Of a stretch of DNA of 64,000 nucleotides, positions 9,700 to 22,202 are shown in pieces (position 1 is the first letter of the stretch; each line of letters begins with the position of its first letter). Origin of the DNA: Symbiodinium natans (lineage: Eukaryota > Sar > Dinophyceae > Suessiales > Symbiodiniaceae); assembly GCA_905221605.1 (NCBI GenBank), contig CAJNDS010000344.1, positions 96,454-160,453 of the forward strand. Reading direction: 5' to 3'. Below the pieces are notes generated by a model. It saw only the letters and a program-made list of their open reading frames with translations. It was not told the DNA's origin and did not search any database. A program made the translations under genes and the position numbers.

Positions 9700-12600
9700 A
9701 ACCAAGTGCAAAGGCGAAGTGGCGGGTGCAGGAGAAGTATAATCTGGGTGAGCGAACTTTCGTGTGGTCCACACTTGATCCACCCTGTTCTTCGCTCCGC
9801 ACATGGGCGAAGCCGGTGCACCTGTCACCTGTTCTGAGATGTGTCTATCCTCTGTGATTTCTTTGCATGTTTATCTTCATCTTTTGAGTGAATCATGCTA
9901 TGTGGGGCATGGTGACTCTATGTCACTGTGTACAGCGCACTCGCCCCGCAACAGCGTGTAAGCATGTGGAGGTCTGACAGGCTCCTGCAACACATGCGCT
10001 GTGGTTCTAAGTTTGCGTAGAGGTGGAACTTATGCTATAGTTTTGCGAGGAACCTCGCTTGTAAAGCGGCTTCCAGTTCATGACCACCTAATTCGAGCCC
10101 TCCAATGGACATCATGCTCAAGCGCAGTGTGGTAGTCCCGGGCTTCCATTTGCACAAGTCGGCATGACGTGATACAGCTTTCTCGAGAACAGGGATCTGA
10201 AGCTCGAAATTGATGTTCTCCCATGAAAATGCATGCAGCTCAAGATCGTTCTGATAGGAGGCCCAGGCTAACAGCTAGCGAACCATCGAACAGTCAAAGA
10301 TCTTCATTTCATCTCTGCGGGCAACCATGTATGTCGCAGCCCACGTGCAACTCAGTGTTTGCGCGTGTGCGAAGGATGCCAAGCACATATTTTCTGCATT
10401 CTGCATCCCCGGTGTTCCAAAGCCGCGCGGCTTGAAAGGCGTTGCATGCATTGCACAAGCCAATTCCTGACCTTTTTCGGACAGATGACAGCAAACAGTT
10501 CACCAGTAGGATGGAGTAAGTCCATTGGCCCGGATACTGTACTCGGTCAGACAAACTACAGGGCGAGGTAGGCCAGGTAGGCAGGCACAGCATTTGACGT
10601 AAGGCGCTCAGAGAAGGCACATCAGATTTTGCATTCCGGGTCAACGCAGCATCAGCAGCTCTACTTCGCCTGCATGGATGAGCCACTCCAGCCCCGAGCT
10701 GCGCGCAAAGGTCAGCAAGGGTTTCAGGATGGGTCAAGATGTTTCAAGCACCTTGTGAGCATCTTGCAGGTTGTTTCAGGAGTCTAGGCGCACATGGTAC
10801 CACCATTCGGTGAAAGGGCGGTTTGTTTCCCACCCTCGGTGTGGGGTTGTTAGATTTTAAACTCAACTCTTCTCCTCGCCCAGCAGTCTACTCCTCGCTC
10901 GTACCTGGAGTGCCCAACCCAACCCCAGAATGTGCCCGGAGTGTCTTCGGAGTTAAATAATTATGGTTTTTTCAAGGCACCCCGCCCCTTGAAGATTTGC
11001 TTCTTCTGTTCAGTGCCTTATTTATCTGGGTCAGAACGTAGGATTTGGCCAGGATTGGCATTGCATGCCTGCACCCGAGCAGGGCGATGGGCGGCTCCCA
11101 AGCACCTCCCGACCAAACAGTCGAGCACAGAGGCGCCATCCGATCCGATGTGTTCTTCTTTGTGTCCCTTGCACCACGCCTTCTCAGCTACGCAAACGGT
11201 TTGTACCATCCTGCCATGCCAATCACACCATCTCATTGCAACAGCACTGCAAAACGTTGGTCTGCCACCACTGCTACCCGCCACCACTTTCACGCAGTTG
11301 ACATTGAGCTTGGTTGGCTAAGATGGCTTTGCAGCGTCACTTGTCATGGCCTGCTCACCTGTGCTGCAGTGTCTCGTTTGCGCTGTCTACTGTCTGACAC
11401 AGTAACTTGTTGTGCGTAGTTATGCTCCGTTCTGGAGACAGAAGAACTGCATCAGTAACGTAACGTTGATGCTGAAAGTATTCGGAGTACGCTTCTTCAT
11501 TCATTGTACTGATGTCCGTGGAGGCCTTACTACAAGGTGCGGGTTCCGGAAATGCTGCTGCCGTCGCTGTGTCCAGTGAATGATGTCACCCGTACCTGTG
11601 CAGCAGCAAGGCCTGATGTGGCAGCATATCTTGGGGCCAACTGCCTCAAATTGCACCAGATATCATGCAGGGCTGGCCCACAAACCCTCAAACATCTCAA
11701 ACCCTTGAACCGAAGAGCAGCTTCCAAAGCTTCAGAGCCTTCGGGTGCGGGACTTCTTTGTGCTCTTTCGAGGGGTATGTTGCGGTCTGAAAATCTCTAG
11801 CCTTTGCCAGAACATGAGGGTCTTTCAGTCTGATGTTTTCTTCGAAAGCATCAATAAGTGCTGGTCTCGTTTGCTAGCAATGGCCGAACTGAGGTGTACG
11901 GAACATGGGCAAGCCTCTACAAAGCAGCTACGCGCACATGATGAGCAGAACGAGCAGCACTGGAGCCATGTGCCTTTGAGACATCAGAAACGCATGCGCA
12001 TGTTTCTGCGCTAGTTTTGGCAACCAGGCCAGCGCTGCCCTCAAGTCCATCGGCTGCACCATCACAGCCTTCTCAGGCGTCACAGCCGCAGCATGTTCGA
12101 CTGCCAGCAGGCACGCTCCAAAGCATTTTGGGGAAGGCTTACTCAGCCAGGGGCATTGTTCGCATCCGGTGCGAACAGTAACTGTACCATAAGTCACGTG
12201 CAAGACATATGCAAGCCAGCTGAAAGCACATGGTAGCGGCAAGGACAGCTTCGTGCTTCCGAATGGCGAGGTACTTTGGGCATTGTGTCTCAAGTGGCCA
12301 TACAGTATGCGGTGAACCCATTGAAGGACCTGGGATGGACCCGGCCTAGCAACTAGAGATGGCCATGTGAACAGTCGGGGACTGTCCCTGGAGGACTCGC
12401 GAATGCAGCCGTCTCCACGCTATGAAGTACCACATGAGGCTTCACCAAGGCTGTACGGGTGTGTTCGAAGGCTTGGCTTGCGCAGCAGTCCTTTTCCATT
12501 TTACTTCGGCCAAGGCAGGGTAGCTTCTAGGACGCATCGAAAAGTGGGGAAACGGACTTCTGTACCTCGCCGAGGCATCCATGGTGGCCTCAAGTCCAGA

Positions 12601-12800
12601 GACATTCTTGGAAGCACGATGTTGGATACGATCTCATTCCTTCTGCCTTTCCTTTTAGCAGGGCTGCCGGGCTGCTTCACGTGGTGAATAGTGGACCGCA
12701 AGAGCGCCCGATCATCTCGTAGAATGTCGTCGCCCAGCTTGTGTTAGAGCCCTTGCAGGCCTGCGCGGCGAAGGTCCGCGGAACCGCCTTTGGAGGCGGC
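9700..12800. other. Mostly unassigned; scattered coding-like fragments on both strands
   Basis: Minus: RLWNTGDAECRKYVLGILRT (about 10345-10440). Plus: NQASAALKSIGCTITAFSGV (about 12015-12080) and GTLGIVSQVAIQYAVNPLKD (about 12268-12330), the last recalling FAD-linked oxidases but without other motifs. No joins could be made. Confidence 0.3.
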
Positions 12801-12810
12801 ACTTACTTAG

Positions 12811-12930
12811 TTTCCTACGAATCGAATTCCATGAGGATCCTTTCCTCCAGCCCAAGGAAGTTAGGCATTGCCACTCCCACACACAGAATCATGCTTACAC
12901 CATCCATCTTACATTCACTTTGACCAGATC
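12811..12930 (-). CDS. Candidate minus-strand exon
   Basis: The minus frame reads SECKMDGVSMILCVGVAM, then PNFLGLEERILMEFD, followed by a possible GT donor. It is coding-like; product unknown. Confidence 0.3.
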
Positions 12931-13060
12931 CTGCGGCTACGTTTCCTGCTGAAAAGATTTGCCTGCAAAGAGGCTGCTGGCAGACGAAGCCCCAAAGTCC
13001 AGTCACACCAGAGACTGCATGAAGAGCATCAACCAAACAGCACATGCCTCGGCACTCACG

Positions 13061-13230
13061 AGAGAGAGAGAGAGAGTGGTAGCAGATGCCGAGCCAACGC
13101 GGGACCGGGGCGCGCACTTGCGCGGGGGGCGACCCCCATGCCCCAAAGAAAGAAAGGAAGAAAGAAAGAGAGAGAGAGAGAGAGAGAGACTGAGAGAGAG
13201 AGAGTTAGACAAACAGATAGAGGGATCTTG
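13061..13230. repeat. GA-rich low-complexity tract
   Basis: GAGAGA and GAAAGA runs occur at 13061-13078 and 13141-13225. Other GA tracts: 6969-6985, 38829-38848, 49063-49079. Confidence 0.9.
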
Positions 13231-13868
13231 CACCCTCCTCCATGTCAGCTTCCGTCCCAGCAGCTGAAAACAAAGCCACGAGCGCAAGAGCAAGAGTCCA
13301 GCACAGAAAAGTCCCTGGCTGGGTTCACGAAGAGTCGGCGACTCAACGCTCCTTTCAAACCGGGGTGCGTAGATGAAGGAGGCGGACCCTCTGCCGATGC
13401 CCTTTGAAACAAACAGAAGACGCAGATGCTCTCTGCTCGGGCCAGCCCAATCGAAACGAAACCCGGAAGATGCGAGCCTGATTAGGTCCCCCCGGAACAG
13501 TCATAAAGGCCCGCTAGAAACAGAAGAAAGGCGACTGCACCACGAAGCTTTGCCGTGTGGAGACGTTGCGAATGACCACCTCGTCAGCATGCCAGAAGAC
13601 GCCCGCACAAGACGCCTTCCTTTAACTTAATACACTTGCATACACGCCACTGAGAGGAGCTCCCGCTGCCGGGCAGAGGCTCCATCGCTGACTTGACCAC
13701 CTCAGTGTCGCAGCCACTCGGATGACTCTTTGTCTCCCTTGATCCACCGTAGTTCCACCGTACTTGAAGAATTTCACCGGGAGCACAGTCAGGGCGATTC
13801 CTGCATGAATAAGATTCCCTGGTTCTGGTCTGTCTATGGGACATCTTTTGGAAGCTGGAGCGCGAAGA

Positions 13869-13953
13869 TCCGGACTCGTGCAAGTTCTTCTCTCAACCTT
13901 GCTTGCCCTAGTTGTCGTTCTTCTGGGTCAAAGCCTGCAACAGCCTCCAACCT
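13869..13953 (+). CDS. Candidate membrane-segment exon
   Basis: The frame SGLVQVLLSTLLALVVVLLG and QSLQQ is a clear transmembrane helix. It ends at TGA or at an unplaced donor. Confidence 0.35.
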
Positions 13954-13999
13954 GAAGCAGACGCAAGCCGAAGATGGCTAGTTACCTGTTCCTTTGGAA

Positions 14000-14205
14000 G
14001 CTCCACACGTTCGCGAACCCAGGGTCTTGCACAAGCCCTCCATTGGATTGAAGCGCTCGATGCACATGATGGACGGGCTGCAGACTTTGCGCTGTCTTGG
14101 AAGTTCTGGCGAAGAGGCATCGAGCAGGCGGGCAACGCATGTGATGCAATCGCGATGCATGCTGAGTGTTCGCGTGCATTCGAAAGCATGGACTGCAGAC
14201 ACTAA
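14000..14205 (+). CDS. Candidate exon GLAQALHWIEALDAHDG
   Basis: The frame GLAQALHWIEALDAHDGRA, then ADFALSWKFWRRGIEQAGN and ACDAIAMHAECSRAFES, ends at TAA. It is natural and helical. The minus strand is also open here (140 codons) but less convincing. Confidence 0.4.
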
Positions 14206-15275
14206 GCAGTGCTTGTCACCGTGAATACAAGACAAAATTTGTCGTCTGCTGCTAACCCAAAAACGAAGCACACAGCTCAGTGTGGACTGATAGATTCGCT
14301 GAGCCCAGGTCTCCAACACTCTCCCCGCGGTCGGTGGAGGACTACTCAAGTTCAGGTAAGAATTTGCCGGTGCCACGTCTGTAAAATCAAATTCACACAC
14401 ATCATCGCACGTCCTGCTGCGTTCTCAGTTGGTCGGAGTCATCCATGCTCAGCGATGGTGGTTGAGATTCACCGTGGTAAAACACTGCTTTCGCAAAGGA
14501 GAATGCACGGCAAGCGAATGAAACGGACTACACTGCCTTTGACATGCAGGAGACGGCAGATCCAGCGAGCCCGGTCAACCAGGTTAGCGCGCTGCCCACT
14601 GCACCGGCCGTGGGCCGAGAATTCGACTGGCGCTGCCACACTGCCTTGTTCAGAAATGTCGTCGCACCTTTTGTGAGGACACTACCCCTGTCAGCGCCGC
14701 GAGCCCAGGATATCAGCAGAGTCGGGACGAATTAGCAGAGCAACTAGCAGCTATAGATATTCCTTCCTGTTACCGGCTTTCCACGAGCTGGTCCATATTG
14801 CACGATTCCTGCACCTGCTCGGAGTGACGCCGGTGGAGCTTAATGACAATCCCAATCAAAGATTATTTCTCCTGGGGCCGACACCCTTCGCTCTCAAGAG
14901 TCTTGAGAAGTCTGGAAACCAGCAACTAGAACAAAGACAAACATGCCGGTCTGCAGCAGACAGAGTGACTAATATTACTTCGCATGTACGCAACAGAACC
15001 CATCTCCCCATGCCTGCTGTTGGAGCCGGAGGAGCCAAGCAAAAACAAGCCTACATAGATTGACATGGATCTGCCCAGATGAATTACTGATGAGCCTTAT
15101 AGTGGGGAAGCTAAGCAACAACAAGCCCACATAGGATCCACCCAAACCTATAACCTTTCCCGTTTGTTGGAGGCATGAAGGGGGAAGCAAATTGCCAAAT
15201 TCGAAATCGGGGTTTGCTGCGCCTTCACCCGAACCGTTTCGAATGTGGCTCTTGGTGATATCTTGCACTTACCTG

Positions 15276-15440
15276 GACAGCATCTCCCCAACCAAGAGAA
15301 TCTTCTTTGTTCGGAAGTCGTCCACCTCGGCCCATGCAAAACACCCCGTTTTGTGACGGTACCCATGTCGAATTCCACTTCTACCAGGTTTTCAGTTGCC
15401 GCCATGTCACTGAATGTGGGTAGGACCCCTGTAAATTGCA
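15276..15440 (-). CDS. Candidate minus-strand exon with GTAAGT donor
   Basis: The minus frame reads GVLPTFSDMAATENLVEVEF, then DMGTVTKRGVLHGPRWTTS and EQRRFSWLG. It follows a TTTACAG acceptor and ends at a GTAAGT donor. It vaguely recalls the core of discoidin (F5/8 type C) domains, but I would not assign it. Confidence 0.4.
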
Positions 15441-15925
15441 TCCAGGTGCGAAGACCAAAAGCAAGCGATGAGGCCTTCAGAGCTGTGGCTCGTGCTTTAC
15501 GTACCTGCACACTGTAGCTTGTCTTTCAAAGGTTCAAACCCCATTCCAACCCCAGTGGCTTAGTGACTTAGTGAGCCACTGCTCATTCCGCGGCAGGGTC
15601 CCACAGAGGAGGATCCTTTGCTGCTGGCAGTCCTCAAGGACACGCAGGCACGGCATCAGTGGAGACCCGAGGGCTGTTTTGGAAGAGTCAGGAGGGGTCC
15701 ACGCTTCGGGCTGCTCGTGCCCTCATTGGCTCTAGCCCTGGCAATGTCGAATCCTCAATACCAAGGCCAATTCGAAATCCGCCGCCATGCAGAACCAAAG
15801 CGCATTAAACGAGTTTACCGGACTTTCTTTAGGCCCTCGTGCCATACGGAATCTCTGGGTGTGATTCGAAATTCTTTCGCGGAAGGCAGGTAAATGAAAC
15901 CATGCCCTTCTACAAATGATTACAA

Positions 15926-16087
15926 ATGCTTGAGAAAAGGATGCAGCTGGCTGTGCTCAGAAACGTTGTTTTTGCACAAAGCTGTGCGATTAACGCCCGC
16001 GGGCTTTTGCTCATGGCAGACCTCTTTGATAGACGGCGTCTGTTGGGTGATCACATCGTTTTCGAAATTGCCTTCGTACACCCGCGG
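15926..16087 (+). CDS. Candidate exon MLEKRMQLAVLRNVV
   Basis: The plus frame MLEKRMQLAVLRNVVFAQSC, then AINARGLLLMADLFDRRRLL and GDHIVFEIAFVHPR, ends at TAG. It is coding-like. The same bases are open on the minus strand with an equally natural reading (GHELGSSAHTLPRVYEG and on), so only one is likely real. Confidence 0.35.
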
Positions 16088-16377
16088 TAGGGTATGGGCA
16101 CTGGATCCCAGCTCGTGCCCAACAGCACCTCCAAACGAGAACCCAGCTGAATCGAATTTTCTTTCCGTTTTTTGGCACGAACCTTTTAAAGTGGCTTTCT
16201 GTGGGAGGATAAGCATGGCTAGCTTTTGCCAGGACACCTCGCAGTCGCTGCTTGTGAAGATGCAGCGCATTGAACAGGCGCAAAGCATGGCCAAAGCCCC
16301 AGGCTCTTTGGGTCACTTCACCAACCTTGGAGTCAGGCTGGTCGAACAAGAAACCTCTTGAAAATGAAGTCAGCGGC

Positions 16378-16610
16378 AAATTATCGCTTGGCTTTGAGGT
16401 GAAGCGTTGCCACGGCACGCGCCACCCCACAAACCTTGTGACGGACCGCGTGCGCTTGGTCATCGCAGATGTCCCAGAACAATTTGGAGCGTTCCTACGC
16501 AACAGTGATTTGCATGGCTCTGTTCACTATCTTGACACAGCAGTGGGCTGCTATTCAGTATTGTTCAGAGATCGACAGATGTTTGGACTTTGCAATCCTT
16601 GCTTGACCTG
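16378..16610 (+). CDS. Candidate exon LVTDRVRLVIADVPEQF
   Basis: The open frame includes TNLVTDRVRLVIADVPEQFG, then AFLRNSDLHGSVHYLD and TAVGCYSVLFRDRQMFG. Composition and length favour coding. Not recognised. Confidence 0.4.
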
Positions 16611-16710
16611 CAAATGCCAAGGAACGCAAGGCTGCGCTGCTGAAGCAGGTGGGTTTGCCCAATGCGTTCTTGTACGACTTGCCGAGGAGTCCTTGCAACA
16701 TGATTGAAGT
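16605..16710 (+). CDS. Candidate exon AKERKAALLKQVGLPNA
   Basis: The frame AKERKAALLKQVGLPNAF, then LYDLPRSPCNMIEVPF, overlaps the 3' end of the previous candidate in another frame. Splicing between them is unresolved. Confidence 0.35.
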
Positions 16711-17504
16711 ACCTTTTCACAAGTGCGGACAAAGCTTGCTGACACAGTTTCAATACCGACATTTGTATTGGTCATGCTGCACGCCGGTGCAGTGTGCTTC
16801 GCCTCGGTAAGGTCGAAGATCGCATGGCGGAGTTCCAGGCATGCATGCAACCGTTATGTGGTGCATGCCGGACAGCAGCAAGGGGCATGATACTTCTGTG
16901 CACGACCGATTGACGCCTTGAGATTCCTGTTTGGAGCGGTTCGGTCCCTCCAAGTTTCCAACAACAAGAAACAAGTAGTCTTAGAGTAGACTCTCCACGA
17001 TTCTCATGTCAATGTTATTGAAGGCTAGGTCGAGTGCTCTAAAGTAGTTTCAAGGCCTTGACCACGGAACGTTTATGGGCAAGGCAACACAGCTTCCTAG
17101 CCATGGCGGCCAAATGCAGACTGCGGTATCTTGCGGCAGGAGTCACCAACATCTTGCTTGTTATGCTTGGTGCTATTTCAGACTGCTCATCCTCACGAGA
17201 TTTCGTGTCATCAGCTGGGTTAATGACTAGGGATGTAGCCGCAATACTGCCCGACAGTTCAATGTCCTTTCACCAGGGGGTGTGCAGCGTCGCATGGCCT
17301 CGCTGCACCCAGAGCACTGGCACAAGGAGTCTTGGGCAGTGTGTGAATATGTGTGAATACAAGGTTGTCAATCGGATGTCGATCGGACGGGGTCAAACAA
17401 GTCACAGATAGTAAATGTAGACGTGCGCAGGCCGTGGGCGGTTATGGGTTAAGGAATCACAAGAGGCCGGCGTTCTCCGCGTGTAAATATTAGACGGTTC
17501 GCAT

Positions 17505-17620
17505 ATGTGGTGTGTGTACGTACGCACGCATGCAGGTAGGTATGTATGTATGTATGCACATAAGTACAAATAGATAAGTAAATTTGTATACATAATATCT
17601 ATATATGTATATCTAACATT
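17505..17620. repeat. GTAT/TA-rich microsatellite
   Basis: Imperfect TATG repeats turn into TATA-rich sequence. Similar tracts lie at 45128-45203 and 54972-55079. Confidence 0.8.
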
Positions 17621-17699
17621 TGGAACCCCCCATGTACCCATATCCTCTGCTTTGTGCCCGCCATTTGGCATTGCTACTTGGGGTTTGGGTTAAGTTGAA

Positions 17700-18250
17700 C
17701 GTTGACCACGCCAACTTTTCCAAAATCTCCACCTGTTCATCTTGGGTCGGCAGGAATCTCATCATGACCTGTCATCGAGTCATGCCTTAGGACATTCGTC
17801 GTGTGTATGAAAAGTTGGCCGACCCTACTGATTTTTGTGAACGATCTCTTGCCCGAATTAACAACGTTTTGAGGCTCGGCCGGTCGAGCAACATAGCCAG
17901 GCTAAACAATTCTGTATCGAGACCCATAGGCTCAGATCTGGCCTAGGCTCTCGCACATGGGGCTCTAGCAGGCCGGCACCACGGACTAACGTTGAAGAAT
18001 GTTTGTATTTTCAGCATCGAAGGACCCAGATCACCTGGCAGCCTCGACTGCAAGCGCAAACAGTACGGAGCAGCTGAAGCGATGCTAGGCTGACTTTAGG
18101 GATTCTTGTCCCAACAGCGACTTGAGTCTGAAAAGGCCCTCAAAAGCACTCAGCAGATTGTAGAGAAGCCTGCCAAAAGCATCGAAGCGAGAAGGATGGG
18201 TCAACGCTGTCCTCGGCAAGCAGCTGCAGCGCAACTCTGACTTGCAGGCA
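17700..18250. other. No supported gene
   Basis: Only short frames are seen. A fragment near 18030-18090 (STASANSTEQLK) is weakly protein-like. Confidence 0.4.
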
Positions 18251-18252
18251 CC

Positions 18253-18528
18253 TCATTGTCGAGTCACCATCGTGCGATCCTTGAAGCTGACGTGTGTTGA
18301 TCCTGACAAGACTGCGCGGGCCTTCTGGCTCATGCGTGAGCAGCGGTGCCAGGCGCGTAGCAGGACAGAGCTTTCAGAGTGGCAGTCATGGACGCAGTCG
18401 TTGACACTGGTCGTCTCAAACATGCGGCCGGCGCCACTGTGTGTTTCGATTTCTTCGTGGGCTGTCCTTTTAGTTTCTAAGTCGCAAGTCGCATGGCCGT
18501 GACCAATGTGACAGATGCACGGCGGCAC
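18253..18528 (-). CDS. Candidate minus-strand Cys-rich segment
   Basis: The minus frame reads MPPCICHIGHGHATCDLETK, then RTAHEEIETHSGAGRMFE and TTSVNDCVHDCHSESS. The evenly placed Cys and His look natural. A plus frame is also open. Not recognised. Confidence 0.3.
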   Translation of the reverse strand: MPPCICHIGHGHATCDLETKRTAHEEIETHSGAGRMFETTSVNDCVHDCHSESSVLLRAWHRCSRMSQKARAVLSGSTHVSFKDRTMVTRQ

Positions 18529-19375
18529 GAACGACTCCCCGGCCGAACTGATCCGAGGAGTTCTTTCACGAAAGCAGCCATTGAAGGCCCGGCGTGTGTC
18601 TCAATCGGGGGCAGGGTCTTGACCGTGATTGAATCACAGGCAAAAACATGCTAGTCTGTGTTAAGAATCGATGCTGATTGATGGTGGGCTCTTGCGTGTT
18701 GAAGTGGGAGCACGTCATAAACGCAAGGCTTGTAGCAGGCCTGGGTGGCCTGTTGCGACAAGGGTTGGTATCAAAGCCGAGCTGTTTGTAAAATAATCGG
18801 CTCGCAGAACTCCCATTGCTGCGTGTGGCCTAGCAAGATGCCCGCCACAAACCTTGACTCCTGGCTCTCCGGGGCCGAGTCGAAAACTCATCGGGAGTCT
18901 AAGAAAAACCCTAGGAAGGGCGCCTGGGCTGCCCGGGGAACTAAGAATCAAGAACCAAGCATGTCAGGCAAGTCAGGAGTCCTTCGCGTTTTGGTTCTTG
19001 TTTATGCGGGGCCTGTGCTCGTAGAAGTGTACCCTTCGCTCAGTAAGTCCACATTTCCAACAGTCCAATCAATATCAACCCCAAAAGTCCAACATTGAGC
19101 GGGCTTGGTTTGTGGAGTTGTGGACACTGAGTCGCCCTCAATGGCAGGCTCATGTCATCCAGCAAAAGTGGCTATATATGTATATACATGTATGCATATA
19201 CCTTTCTTTTCCTATCCCAGACCAGATCCAGCAGAGAGTTCAGTGCCCATCTAAATGCTGCAAGATGTGCGGTTCGTCCCATGACTGACCGATATATCGA
19301 CCATGCTCGATGTAAGCATAGCCTGGCAGTGCACAGAACGGATTAGGCCGAATGGGCTTGCAGCAGTGGTGCACG

Positions 19376-20160
19376 TCAGGCAACGTCCCTGTACATGCTG
19401 TACTGCTCCACCGTCACTGCGAGCTTCATGCATTGCAGGCCCGGCTGCCTGCGGAGTATTACGCCGGTAGACTGGTTCTGATGAGAAATCGAGTGCTCCA
19501 TGGGAAACAGGCAGCCTGAAACTAATGAGTTCCCGGGGTCACGAGAGTCGGTCCCAGGCGAAGCTTTGTTGGCCCCCGCAACTACCCTAATCTGCAGCCT
19601 CAAGCCTGATGCCCACTGTATGTCTACAAGGGTGGTCAGAAAAGTTAGGCGTATCTCGGCAAGGCTCGGGGACACTATTGGCGACTGTCGTAGTGGTACG
19701 CAGTGAAGGTTGCGAACTCATCACCGAGCACGGCTGGGACTTGAGCCGCGAAAGGGTAGCATGCTGTCCTTGTCTGTACAGCCCAACCCCTTTTGTGCGC
19801 CCGTGCGCCACCCGGCAACATTTCCACAACTGTAAACAACAATGCCGTGAACTGGGGGCCATGGGTTTTCCACAATCCGATCCGCTAGACTGTTCGAAGA
19901 GAATTGGGGCCACATCTTGTTGCAGGCATTATGCGTACAGCGGTCAGCCATGGTTGGTGGAAGAGGTGCCTTGCATCAGAGGACGTCCATGACCATTTGT
20001 GGTTCACAAGCTCATGGCCGTCAATTGGAAGTCGTACTTCGACAGCTGCAGCTGAATGCCAGCCGTCGCTCTGGCAGGTGGCACACGTGGTATCCTGGCA
20101 GCACCAATCTGAAAGTGTGCTAGCACCGGCTGCTGCTGCTGGTGCTAGCATGTGCATCTC
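19376..20160 (-). CDS. Candidate minus-strand exons (unplaced gene)
   Basis: Three natural minus frames lie close together: AVEVRLPIDGHELVNHKWSW (about 19985-20065), VHGIVVYSCGNVAGWRTG (19721-19951) and VILRRQPGLQCMKLAVTVEQ with YSMYRDVA (19376-19675). They could be one gene running right to left. Plus-strand frames over the same bases are also plausible. Confidence 0.35.
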
Positions 20161-20365
20161 TCGGACCCTACATATGCTTAAATCAGACCAGCTCCAAGGT
20201 TCTCTGCTCTTGAAATTCCATGCCGGAATCTGCAGGAAGATCCATGACAGGTGAGTAACCGCAAGTACAAATGGCTGCTTTCACAGCAAGGTGGCTGTAT
20301 AAAGTTGATAGACAGCCGTGCGACCCGTGACCAGTCTTTGAGGAATAGCACATCTCTGTGGGGCA

Positions 20366-20523
20366 TTTCGTGGTAAAGTTTCGAGAGTTCTGAAGAAAAG
20401 GGCGCTTGAGTGAACGGGCGTAAAACCTCGACAAGCCCCAAGCTTTTCGTGGTACAGTTTCGAGAGTTTTGAAGAAAAGGGCGCTTATGTGAACGGGCGT
20501 AAAACCTCGACAAGCCCCAAGCT
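20366..20523. repeat. 79-bp tandem duplication
   Basis: Copies at 20366-20444 and 20445-20523 differ at only a few positions. The minus frame through both copies repeats LGLVEVLRPFT, but nothing shows this is translated. Confidence 0.95.
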
Positions 20524-20843
20524 TGATGTACAGAGGCGCAGTACATCATGCACAGTCAGCTGCCCAGCTGCAGAATCTTCACAAATCGGCCAGGGTTGTG
20601 CAACCACACAATGGCATCCCATCGCCGATGATTCTCCTCGAACTTGCAGGTCACGATGTGATGCAAACTTGTACGGGCTTTTTGGCCACTGCCGTGGCCT
20701 CACAACTGCTTCGCGAAGCTTCGTCTTTCGACTCAGGGTGGTGCGATGCTCTGCCATGTTATGTAGGGCCACTGATTCCTCAAGTGCCTAATTCTTGCAC
20801 AAAGTCAGAGCAAATAAACTGTGCTGTGCCTCGGGGATGTTGA
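20523..20843 (+). CDS. Candidate exon abutting the TG array
   Basis: The plus frame includes [20 protein letters not shown], then [20 protein letters not shown] and [19 protein letters not shown]. It is coding-like over about 90 codons and is followed within 50 bp by the TG array. Not recognised. Confidence 0.35.
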   Translation: MMYRGAVHHAQSAAQLQNLHKSARVVQPHNGIPSPMILLELAGHDVMQTCTGFLATAVASQLLREASSFDSGWCDALPCYVGPLIPQVPNSCTKSEQINCAVPRGC

Positions 20844-20889
20844 GTTTGCTTGTGGTGCCCGGTTCTCATAGGGAAGTCATGGCGATTGG

Positions 20890-20891
<2 letters not shown>

Positions 20892-20950
<59 letters not shown>

Positions 20951-21201
20951 CGTGTGTGTGTGCGTGCGTGTGTGCGTGTGTGCGTGCGTGTGCGCGTGTG
21001 CGCGTGTGCGCGTGTGCGCGTGTGCGCGTGTGCGCGTGTGCGCGTGTCCGCGTGTGTGCGTGTGTGCGTGTGTGCGTGTGTGCGTGTGTGCGTGTGTGCG
21101 TGTGTGCGTGCGTGTGCGCGTGCGCGTGCGCGTGCGCGTGCGCGTGCGTGTGCGTGTGCGTGTGCGTGTGCGTGTGCGTGTGGGTGGGTGGGTGGGTGGG
21201 T

Positions 21202-21300
<99 letters not shown>

Positions 21301-21349
21301 GTGTGTGTGTGTGTGTTGTGTGTGTGTGTGTGTGTGTGGTGTGTGTGTG

Positions 21350-21386
<37 letters not shown>

Positions 21387-21449
21387 TGGGTGTGGGTATG
21401 GGTGTGGGTGTGGGTGTGGGTGTGGGTGTGTGGGTGTGGGTGTGTGGGT

Positions 21450-21542
<93 letters not shown>
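20892..21542. repeat. 650-bp TG array with GCGT, GGTG and TTG variants
   Basis: Mostly (TG)n, with blocks of TGCG (20945-21180), GGTG (21181-21205, 21381-21455) and occasional TTG. Open frames through it are artefacts. Alternating purine-pyrimidine DNA of this length can form Z-DNA. Confidence 0.99.
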
Positions 21543-21543
<1 letters not shown>

Positions 21544-22202
21544 TTTGTTGCTTCCTGCTCCACTGCTGCAGGCGCTGTTCATGACGTTGTCATTCCGTGC
21601 CCCTATGAGGGTTGCGTTTTCTTTTCAATGCGCCGTATGCGAATGCACCCTCAGGTGCACGTTGATGCCACAGTTCCTTTAGCCCTTCAAGCAGCCGCTT
21701 TAGAGCAAGGCGACCTGCCTTGATCATCTTCCCGCAGGTATGAATCGCGCTGCAACGAGATGGTGGCACGGGAGGGAGATGTGTGCCCATCCGTGCTCGG
21801 TGTGTATGCTTTTGCCACTATGATCACTGTTGCACTTTGCAAGGTGGGTAGCAGTGTAGCAGTACGTCAGCCGCACTTCCTCTTGCTAGAAGGGTTCTGC
21901 GAGTCTACAAGTGCTTGTTGTTCACCGGTTCTCTTATGCACTACTATATCTTCGCCACGCTGTCAAGATCAGAGGCACATGTCCAGACAGATCGCGCGTC
22001 GGATTCCATGAAGTCACAAGCGAGCAGCATGTTGTGTTCTGCACGTGTGCAACCTACACTGCTACGCAGGTGAATATCGCAATGTGTTCTGTGCCATTGG
22101 CATTGATACACGACCAAAGAGCATCTTGCGCACAGCACCTACCGGTAGGCATGTTGGAGAAAAAAGAGGAGAGTAACAAGGCAAAAAGACATAAAGACAA
22201 AA

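Noticed and set aside
12240-12340. FAD-linked oxidase (GTLGIVSQVAI and VLPNGEVLWAL)
   Set aside because: The two pieces are in different frames and no other motif of that family (FAD-binding GGG or C-terminal signature) was found near.
17050-17200. GTFMGKATQL as a P-type ATPase fragment
   Set aside because: The match is short, the frame soon breaks, and no DKTGT phosphorylation motif was seen in the surroundings.
20795-21723. Cys/Val-rich frames of 244-295 codons on plus and His/Thr frames on minus
   Set aside because: They are all produced by the TG array and have no independent sequence signal.
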